This document shows positions 1-5,371 of a stretch of 5,371 bases of DNA, one piece after another. The translations under genes and the position numbers were made by a program. Under the pieces are notes generated by a model, which saw nothing but the letters and a program-made list of their open reading frames with translations, did no database searches and had not been told where the DNA came from. The stretch is from an uncultured delta proteobacterium (GTDB lineage: Bacteria > Myxococcota_A > Bradymonadia > REDH01), in the NCBI GenBank assembly GCA_903912275.1, contig CAIWGR010000171.1:1-5371 (forward strand), given 5' to 3'. The first letter of the stretch is position 1, and each line of letters starts with the position of its first letter.

Positions 1-1
1 C

Positions 2-3000
2 ATCGAAGACACCAGCAGCGGCGCAGATGCGACTGACCCCTTCGCCGATGTCGCCTTTGACGACACCTCGCCGGACACAGCTGAGGACCCCTCGGTCGAT
101 ACGGCAGTCGAACCCGACACCGCGCTCGACACCTCCGTCGATACCTCCGTCGATACCTCCGTCGACACTGCCATCGAGGATACCTCGGTGGACACAACGA
201 TCGAACCGGACACGCTCGACGACACCTCGGTCGACGACACCTCGGTCGAAGACACGTCGGTCGAAGACACCTCGGTCGACGACACCACCGACACCACCGT
301 CGAACCCGATACGACACCCGTCTGCAGGCCGGAAACCGCCTGGACGCGGAGCCCGCGGCGCGCCGGCGGCGCAGCCGTCTTCAACGAGCTCGGTGTCACC
401 CCAGCGGGCGGCGATGCAGGCGCAGCCTGGATTGAGATCACCAACCAGCAGGCGCTCGACCTCGACATGTCTGGCTGGCGCATCTCTGGTTCCGCCACCT
501 ACACCTTCCCCGAAGGCAGCATGCTGCTCGGCGGGCAGCAGCTCGTTGTCGCCGTTGCCACGCTGGCGCCGGCCACCTTCGGCCCCTTGACGGGACGCCT
601 GCCTGCGAGCGGCGGCCAGCTTGAGCTCCGCAACAACGCCGACCGCATCATGGATGCGATGGTCTGGACCGCGAGCACGCCATGGCCCGTGATCGGCGCC
701 GGCTATTCCCTGGCCAAGAAGGAGCGCGACAGCTGGTCTGCGCTGGCCGAAAACTGGGCGCCGAGCGGCCAGGTGGGAGGCACGCCTGGGGCGCCCAACG
801 CGGCCATCGTCGATGGCGTTGCCGCGCTCGTGACGCCCGATTCCTCGTGGCGCAGAGAAGATGATGGGGCCGATATCTCCTTCGTCAACCTTGCCGATCC
901 CACCTTCGACGACACGGGCTGGCCCGAGGAGCGCGGCCCCTTCCTCCTGGCCGCCGACCTCCCCGTCGCGAAGTTCACCGCCGACAACCACTTTGCGCTC
1001 TACCTCGGCGGACCGAACGGCGAGGGGCTGCGACTGGTCGGCCGCGATGCGGTGAGCGACTGGAGCTCGGTGGAGTCATTCTCGCTCGACGCCGCGCCCG
1101 GCGAACTGCTCTGGGTTGCAGCGTGGGAGTCGCTTGGCGACAGCGGCTCGCCGCAGATGGTGGTCGGCGAGGTCACCCGCCCCGACGCCGCCACGCTCTT
1201 CACCGCCCGCAGCACGATGCAGTTCATCCTCGGCGCCAACAGGGCCACGCCCGGCGACAGCCTCACTGCTGCGGCTCCCGCTGTGGGTGTCCTCTCTTCG
1301 CTCATTGCCAACGCGATTGCCGCCGTCACCTTCGCGACGCCTGCCGTCGATCAGGCCAGCACCGCGGGGCCGTGGGGCGGCGTCACGGGCAGCGCATTCA
1401 CGGTCGGCCGCCCTGTCTGGTCCGATACCTTTGGCAGCAATTCCCAGATCAACCGCAACGAGACCTATGCCCTCTTCCGTCTCCTGGAGCCGGTCGTTCC
1501 CGTCGGCGGCATCGTCGCCCCCGCCTCCATCACGAGCTGGTTCCGGACGCGGGTAGAGGTCGACGAGAGCCTGCGCGCCGAGCTTCGCTCCCTGGAGGTG
1601 AAGCTCGACGCGGCCGATGGCGCGGTGGTCTATCTGAACGGCGTGGAGGTGCTCCGCGAGAACATGCCGGCCGGCCCCATCGACAGCACCACACCCGCGC
1701 TTGGAGCAGGCCTTGGGCTGCAGACGCTGAGCATCCCCGCCGACCTCGTCGTTACCGGAGAGAACCTCATCGCGGTCGAGGTGCACCGCGCGGCGGCGGG
1801 CCGCGACCTTCGGTTCTCGATGACCGTGGATGCGCTGGTTGGCGCGCAGGCGGAGGAGGCTCCTGCGCCGCCGCTTACGGGCGACGTCGTCATCTCGGAG
1901 CTGATGGTCAGCGACCTGCAGGACGACGCTGCAGCAACGAACCCCGGCGACTGGGTCGAGCTCTACAACCGGAGCAACGAACCGGTCGTGCTCGACCGCT
2001 GGAGCCTCGTCGACGCGCTCATCTACAACTTTCCGCTCGGCACAACGATCGAGCCCGGAGGCTATCTCGTTGTCGCAGCAGACCCCGTTGGCTTCATGCT
2101 CGACCATCCCGGCGTTTCGGCGCTGGGTCCGACCAACGGTGGGCTGTCGTCCGCCGGAGAGCGGCTCGCGCTGCGCGACATTTGCGGCGTGACCGTGGAC
2201 GAGGTCCGCTACGCAACCGAGGGGCGCTGGTCCTACCTTGCCGCGGGCGGCGGCTCGAGCCTCGAACTCCGCGACCCCGACGCCGACAACGCGCAGCCCG
2301 AGGCTTGGGCGCCGAGCGAGGAGTCGGGACGCGCGGTCTGGCAGGAGGTCCGCTACCGGGGCGTCGCGGCGCGCAGCCCCGTCGGCAACGACAGCACCTG
2401 GAAGGAGTTCGTGCTCGGCATGCTGTCCGAAGGCGAGGTGCTGCTCGACGACCTTCACATCGTCGAAGACCCGGACGGCACACCCGTGGAGATGCTCGAA
2501 GGCGGCGACTTTGAGGCACCGCTCGTAGGTTGGCGACTTATCGGAACCCATGCGAAGAGTGGCCTCGATACCGACCCGGACGACGCTTCGAACGGGGTGC
2601 TTCGCATCATCGCCACCGGCTCCACCGAGCACATGCACAACCAGATTTCGGCCACGCTCTCGAACGGCCGGAGCGTGCAGAATGGCCGCACCTACGAGAT
2701 CTCCTTCCGCGCCCGCTGGGTGGCCGGCAGCGCGCAGCTCAACAGCCGCATCTTCTTCAACCGGTTGTCGCAGACGACCCGCCTCGCCCGCCCTGCCCTC
2801 GGCGGAACGCCCGGCCGAGCGAACAGCCGCGCGGTGGAGAACATCGGACCCACCTTCACAGGGCTGAAGGTCTCTCCCATCGTTCCAGCACCAGACGAGC
2901 CAGTGCGTGTCGTGATTGCAGCCGCCGACCCCGAGGGCGTCGCGGAGGTGATACTCTGGACCTCGGAGAATGGCCTCGCGCCGGAGCCTACGACGATGGC

Positions 3001-4555
3001 TGCGCTCGGCGACGGGCGCTACGAGGCGGTGCTGCCGGGCATGCTGGATGGCACGCTCGTGCAGTTCTGGGTGACGGCCACAGACGCCCTTGGCGCTGCC
3101 GCAAACTTCCCCGCGGCGGGCCCCGATTCTCGCGCGCTCTTCGCGGTCGCCACGCCGCTCGCGCCCGCGCCGAACCATACCGTGCGGCTCCTGATGACCG
3201 CCGCCGACAGCGACGCTTTTGTGGCCATCACGAATGTCATGAGCAACGCTGCGACAGGCGCAACACTGATCTACGACGAGCGGCAGGCCTTCTTCGATGT
3301 GGGCGTGCGCGCCAAGGGCAGCGAGCGGGGTCGGCCTGAGACTGCACGCCTCGGCTTCAATGTCTCCTTCGACCCGCTGCAGCAGCTCCGCGGCGTGCTC
3401 TCGAGCGTCTCGCTTGACCGCTCGCAGGGCGTCAACACGGGCCAGCGCGAGCTGCTCCTGGACATCGCGATGGCCAACGCGGGCTCGCTCGCGACGGAGT
3501 ACAATGATGCGGTTCGCCTCATCGCGCCGCGCCCCGAACACTCCGGCACAGCGGGCCTGCAGACGGGCCGCTTCGGCGACCTCATGCTCGACAACCAGTT
3601 CGCCAACGGCTCCGACGGCACCGTCTTCGAGTATGAGCTCATCTACTACCCGACGACGACCCTTGATGGCACCCCGACGGGCGCGAAGCTGCCGCAGCCA
3701 GACAACGTGGTCGGCACCAGCCTCACCTCGCTCGGCGACCGAGCGGAGGACTATCGCTACAACTTCCTCATCAAGAACAACCGGGGGCGCGACGACTTCA
3801 GCGGCATCATCGCGATGTCGAAGGCCTTCGACCTGGCCGCGCCGCTTTTTGAGCCGGAGATTCGAAGGGTCATCGATGTGGACCAGTGGCTGAGCTCGTT
3901 TGCGCTCATGGCGCTCGCGGGGGCCGTGGACCAGTATGGCGATGGCGCCCAGCACAACGCCCAGCTCTACCAGCGGCCATCAGATGGCCGCATGCTGCTC
4001 TTTCCGCACGACCTCGACTTCATCGTCGGACCCTATGGCGCGGTGGTGGCGAGCCGCGAGCACTTCCGCCTGCTCGAACTCCCCGGCGCGCAGCGGGCCT
4101 ACTACGCCAAGCTGCAGGGGCTCATCGAGGATGTCTACAACGAGACGACTATGGCGCGCTCCAACGCCCGCCTTGCGGCGCTGCTGCCGAACCAGCCCTT
4201 CGACAGCTACCTCGACTTCCTGATGGAGCGGGCCAACTTTGTGATGAACGACGCATCGGATGGCATCCTCGCGACGGTGCCGATGCAGGCCTTTGCCATC
4301 ACAACCAATGCCGGCGCCGACTTCAGCAGCGCCAGCAGCACGGTGGTGCTCGAGGGCGTGGGCTGGCTCGATGTGGCGAGCATCCGCATCGCGGGCCGCA
4401 CGACGCCGCTCGCGGTAAGCTGGCTCGACAGCGCGCATTGGCAGCTCACGCTTGTGCTCCCGCTCGGTGCGCAGACGCTGGAGTTCGAGGCTGTGAACCG
4501 GCACGGCGTGGTGGTCGGCGGCGACGCCATCACCGTCACGGTCACGGGGCCGTAG
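2..4555 (+). CDS. Large exported CotH-family protein with two LTD domains (5' partial)
   Basis: The frame is open from the window edge to the TAG at 4553-4555; 1517 residues are visible and the true start and any signal peptide lie upstream. GTG at 188 is in frame but sits inside the acidic repeat, so it is not the start. Domains by visible residue: 1-107 acidic D/T/S/V linker; about 124-266 LTD domain ending GGTPGAPN; about 270-615 galactose-binding-like region with DGAVVYLNG (539-547), NMPAGP (554-559) and AVEVH (591-595); about 627-775 second LTD (DVVISELM start); about 777-933 CBM-like jelly-roll; about 946-1049 Ig/FN3-like; about 1060-1429 CotH kinase-like; 1430-1517 C-terminal Ig-like beta domain. 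CotH marks are VRAKGSERGRPE (Lys1105), SLDRS (1137-1141), YNFLIKNNR (from 1253), DQYGDGAQHNAQLY (from 1310) and FPHDLDFIVG (Asp1337, Asp1339). CotH proteins are known as atypical secretory-pathway protein kinases (Bacillus spore coat CotH); LTD and lectin-like modules suggest surface attachment. A surface or periplasmic location and kinase activity here are inferred. The substrate is unknown. Confidence 0.88.
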   Translation: MEDTSSGADATDPFADVAFDDTSPDTAEDPSVDTAVEPDTALDTSVDTSVDTSVDTAIEDTSVDTTIEPDTLDDTSVDDTSVEDTSVEDTSVDDTTDTTVEPDTTPVCRPETAWTRSPRRAGGAAVFNELGVTPAGGDAGAAWIEITNQQALDLDMSGWRISGSATYTFPEGSMLLGGQQLVVAVATLAPATFGPLTGRLPASGGQLELRNNADRIMDAMVWTASTPWPVIGAGYSLAKKERDSWSALAENWAPSGQVGGTPGAPNAAIVDGVAALVTPDSSWRREDDGADISFVNLADPTFDDTGWPEERGPFLLAADLPVAKFTADNHFALYLGGPNGEGLRLVGRDAVSDWSSVESFSLDAAPGELLWVAAWESLGDSGSPQMVVGEVTRPDAATLFTARSTMQFILGANRATPGDSLTAAAPAVGVLSSLIANAIAAVTFATPAVDQASTAGPWGGVTGSAFTVGRPVWSDTFGSNSQINRNETYALFRLLEPVVPVGGIVAPASITSWFRTRVEVDESLRAELRSLEVKLDAADGAVVYLNGVEVLRENMPAGPIDSTTPALGAGLGLQTLSIPADLVVTGENLIAVEVHRAAAGRDLRFSMTVDALVGAQAEEAPAPPLTGDVVISELMVSDLQDDAAATNPGDWVELYNRSNEPVVLDRWSLVDALIYNFPLGTTIEPGGYLVVAADPVGFMLDHPGVSALGPTNGGLSSAGERLALRDICGVTVDEVRYATEGRWSYLAAGGGSSLELRDPDADNAQPEAWAPSEESGRAVWQEVRYRGVAARSPVGNDSTWKEFVLGMLSEGEVLLDDLHIVEDPDGTPVEMLEGGDFEAPLVGWRLIGTHAKSGLDTDPDDASNGVLRIIATGSTEHMHNQISATLSNGRSVQNGRTYEISFRARWVAGSAQLNSRIFFNRLSQTTRLARPALGGTPGRANSRAVENIGPTFTGLKVSPIVPAPDEPVRVVIAAADPEGVAEVILWTSENGLAPEPTTMAALGDGRYEAVLPGMLDGTLVQFWVTATDALGAAANFPAAGPDSRALFAVATPLAPAPNHTVRLLMTAADSDAFVAITNVMSNAATGATLIYDERQAFFDVGVRAKGSERGRPETARLGFNVSFDPLQQLRGVLSSVSLDRSQGVNTGQRELLLDIAMANAGSLATEYNDAVRLIAPRPEHSGTAGLQTGRFGDLMLDNQFANGSDGTVFEYELIYYPTTTLDGTPTGAKLPQPDNVVGTSLTSLGDRAEDYRYNFLIKNNRGRDDFSGIIAMSKAFDLAAPLFEPEIRRVIDVDQWLSSFALMALAGAVDQYGDGAQHNAQLYQRPSDGRMLLFPHDLDFIVGPYGAVVASREHFRLLELPGAQRAYYAKLQGLIEDVYNETTMARSNARLAALLPNQPFDSYLDFLMERANFVMNDASDGILATVPMQAFAITTNAGADFSSASSTVVLEGVGWLDVASIRIAGRTTPLAVSWLDSAHWQLTLVLPLGAQTLEFEAVNRHGVVVGGDAITVTVTGP
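131..166 (+). repeat. Three tandem 12-bp units encoding Thr-Ser-Val-Asp
   Basis: Units acctccgtcgat at 131-142 and 143-154 are identical, and the third (155-166) differs only in its last base (gac for gat). Each keeps the reading frame and encodes T-S-V-D. They lie within a longer degenerate acidic linker. Near-identity at the DNA level, including third codon positions, suggests recent duplication by replication slippage. Confidence 0.9.
218..277 (+). repeat. Four tandem 15-bp units encoding Asp/Glu-Asp-Thr-Ser-Val
   Basis: Units begin at 218, 233, 248 and 263. The first two are identical (gacgacacctcggtc). The third has gaa in the first codon and acg for acc; the fourth has gaa in the first codon. 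A partly matching fifth unit (D-D-T-T-D) follows at 278-292. The period is five codons, unlike the four-codon period at 131-166, and the only amino-acid change is Asp to Glu, so acidity is kept. The segment belongs to the flexible linker expected between a membrane anchor and the first folded domain. Confidence 0.9.
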
Positions 4556-4587
4556 TGGCATCGAGACGAGGCAGGCGTCCCCTGCTC

Positions 4588-4593
4588 GAGAGG
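4588..4593 (+). promoter_or_regulatory. Shine-Dalgarno-like site of the ATP-grasp gene
   Basis: GAGAGG lies 8 bases before the ATG at 4602, a normal spacing. It supports that ATG over the downstream in-frame GTG at 4677, which lies just before the conserved LLTGG segment. Its first base is also the last paired base of a possible small hairpin (4567-4588). Confidence 0.6.
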
Positions 4594-4601
4594 CACCCTT
4601 G

Positions 4602-5371
4602 ATGAGCGCCGCACCCCTGCCGCAAGGCCCCCAAGCGACCGAGGCCGCGGGCAGTGAACCGACGCCGGCGCGCACCGTGCTGCTCACGGGCGGGCGGGCG
4701 CCCGTCACCTTGGAGTATGCGAGGCTATTTGCGCTCGCAGGGCACCGCGTGCTGGTCGCGGACTGCATTGCGGTTCACCCGTGCGACGGGTCGCGGCACG
4801 TCGCCGCCTCGTTCCGCATTCCGTCACCCAACGAGGACCTCAACGCATTCCGCGATGCGCTCGTGCGGATCGTGACCGAGCACGGCGTTTCCCTGTTGCT
4901 GCCGACCTGCGAAGAAATCTTTCATGTGGCCCGCGTGCGGGACGCCTTTCCGGCAAGCTGCCGGGTCTTCGTGGAGCCCATCGAGCGCCTCGAGCCGCTG
5001 CACCGAAAGGACACTTTCGTACAGGTTGCGGAGGCGATGGGTCTCCGCGTGCCGCGAACGCGCCTGGCAACGACGCGCGAGGCGCTCGCAGGCGCAATCG
5101 AGTGTCGCGATCCGCTCGTGCTGAAGCCGGTCTACTCGAGGTTCGCGAGCCGAACGCTGATCCTGCCCACGGACCCGTCCTGCGTCGCCTCTCTCTCGGT
5201 CTCGGACGAGGAGCCGTGGGTGATTCAGGAGTACCTGGGGCAGGAGCAGGCGTGCAGCTTCGGAATCGCGGTCGACGGCGAGCTGCGGGCGCATAGCTGC
5301 TACGTCACGAAGTACAGCGCCGGCCAAGGAGCGACAGTCTACTTCCGACACGTGGCGATTCCCGCGCTGCG
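4602..5371 (+). CDS. ATP-grasp domain protein (3' partial)
   Basis: Starting at ATG 4602, 256 residues are readable without a stop before the window ends. After a 24-residue Ala/Pro-rich leader, residues 25-54 form a Rossmann-like pre-ATP-grasp strand-helix-strand (TVLLTGGRAPVTLEYAR, then HRVLVAD). PTCEEIFHVA follows at 101-110, then EPIERLEPLHRKD with Lys136. The ATP-grasp core shows LVLKPVYSRFASRT (172-185), where Lys175 is the expected nucleotide-binding lysine, the hinge-like WVIQEYL (206-212) and GQEQACSFGIA (213-223). The small motif SAGQGATVYF (239-248) follows. ATP-grasp enzymes couple ATP hydrolysis to carboxylate-amine or similar ligation through an acyl-phosphate. This subtype is often labelled carbamoyl-phosphate-synthase-large-chain-like, but I cannot name its substrate. 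The C-terminal part with the Mg-binding Glu/Asn residues is beyond the window. It has no signal peptide and is probably cytoplasmic. It sits 46 bases after the CotH gene on the same strand. Confidence 0.85.
   Translation, partial: MSAAPLPQGPQATEAAGSEPTPARTVLLTGGRAPVTLEYARLFALAGHRVLVADCIAVHPCDGSRHVAASFRIPSPNEDLNAFRDALVRIVTEHGVSLLLPTCEEIFHVARVRDAFPASCRVFVEPIERLEPLHRKDTFVQVAEAMGLRVPRTRLATTREALAGAIECRDPLVLKPVYSRFASRTLILPTDPSCVASLSVSDEEPWVIQEYLGQEQACSFGIAVDGELRAHSCYVTKYSAGQGATVYFRHVAIPAL

Noticed and set aside
188..190. GTG as the start codon of the large gene.
   Set aside because: The same acidic repeat continues in frame upstream to the window edge, no ribosome-binding site precedes it, and starting here would leave an exported-type protein without a signal peptide.
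131..277. The repeated 12- and 15-bp units as a CRISPR array or a set of binding sites.
   Set aside because: There are no spacers, the periods are whole codons, and differences between units are synonymous or Asp/Glu changes, which fits protein-coding repeats.
27..590. Plus-strand open frame rich in Pro, Ser, Thr and Arg.
   Set aside because: It is the acidic repeat and start of the first LTD read in another frame; its repeat character is inherited from the DNA repeats and it ends without a domain.
1123..2514. Long plus-strand frame within the large gene.
   Set aside because: The product is Arg/Ala/Gly-rich low complexity, typical of an out-of-frame reading of GC-rich coding DNA.
1076..3955. 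A 959-codon open frame on the minus strand inside the CotH-family gene.
   Set aside because: Its codons lie exactly opposite the sense codons, so a stop needs a TTA, CTA or TCA sense codon. The frame is open simply because none occurs between the TCA codons at 1076-1078 and 3980-3982. Its translation is Arg/Ala/His-rich with no recognisable domain, while the plus strand encodes well-formed domains throughout.
4781..5296. Plus-strand frame overlapping the ATP-grasp gene.
   Set aside because: It is Arg-rich with no domain, while the frame starting at 4602 gives clear ATP-grasp motifs and runs to the window end.
4824..5351. Minus-strand frame opposite the ATP-grasp gene.
   Set aside because: It has no recognisable motif and lies wholly opposite a well-supported gene; it is explained by GC-rich codon bias.

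Overview
The window is a GC-rich stretch of bacterial chromosome carrying two genes on the + strand, both cut by the window edges. GC-rich codon choice is strong: in the large gene, codons TTA, CTA and TCA are absent for about 2.9 kb. Combined with a giant secreted-type protein that opens with an Asp/Thr/Ser/Val repeat linker and continues into LTD and CotH domains, this points to a Myxococcota-like (former deltaproteobacterial) or similar large-genome environmental bacterium. That is an inference from style; no marker gene is present to settle it.

Positions 2-4555 are a single reading frame, open at the left edge (1517 residues visible). From N to C terminus it has: an acidic D/T/S/V repeat linker; a first lamin-tail-like (LTD) domain; a galactose-binding-like beta-sandwich that appears split by a second ADN-type beta-sandwich; a second LTD domain whose terminal motif is displaced by an inserted CBM-like jelly-roll; an Ig/FN3-like domain; a CotH-type atypical kinase domain; and a C-terminal Ig-like domain. 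The most likely reading is a cell-envelope or exported CotH-family protein, probably a lipoprotein whose signal peptide lies left of the window.

After a 46-base gap containing a Shine-Dalgarno-like sequence and a small imperfect hairpin, an ATP-grasp enzyme begins at 4602 and runs off the right edge (256 residues visible). The spacing and orientation would allow co-transcription, but nothing in the sequence links the functions: the first protein is probably outside the cytoplasm, the second cytoplasmic.

I see no RNA gene, mobile element, CRISPR array, attachment site or convincing terminator. Nothing here amounts to a clearly new system. The most interesting points are the domain-within-domain layout of the CotH protein, its variant metal-binding loop, and its two-period acidic repeat.
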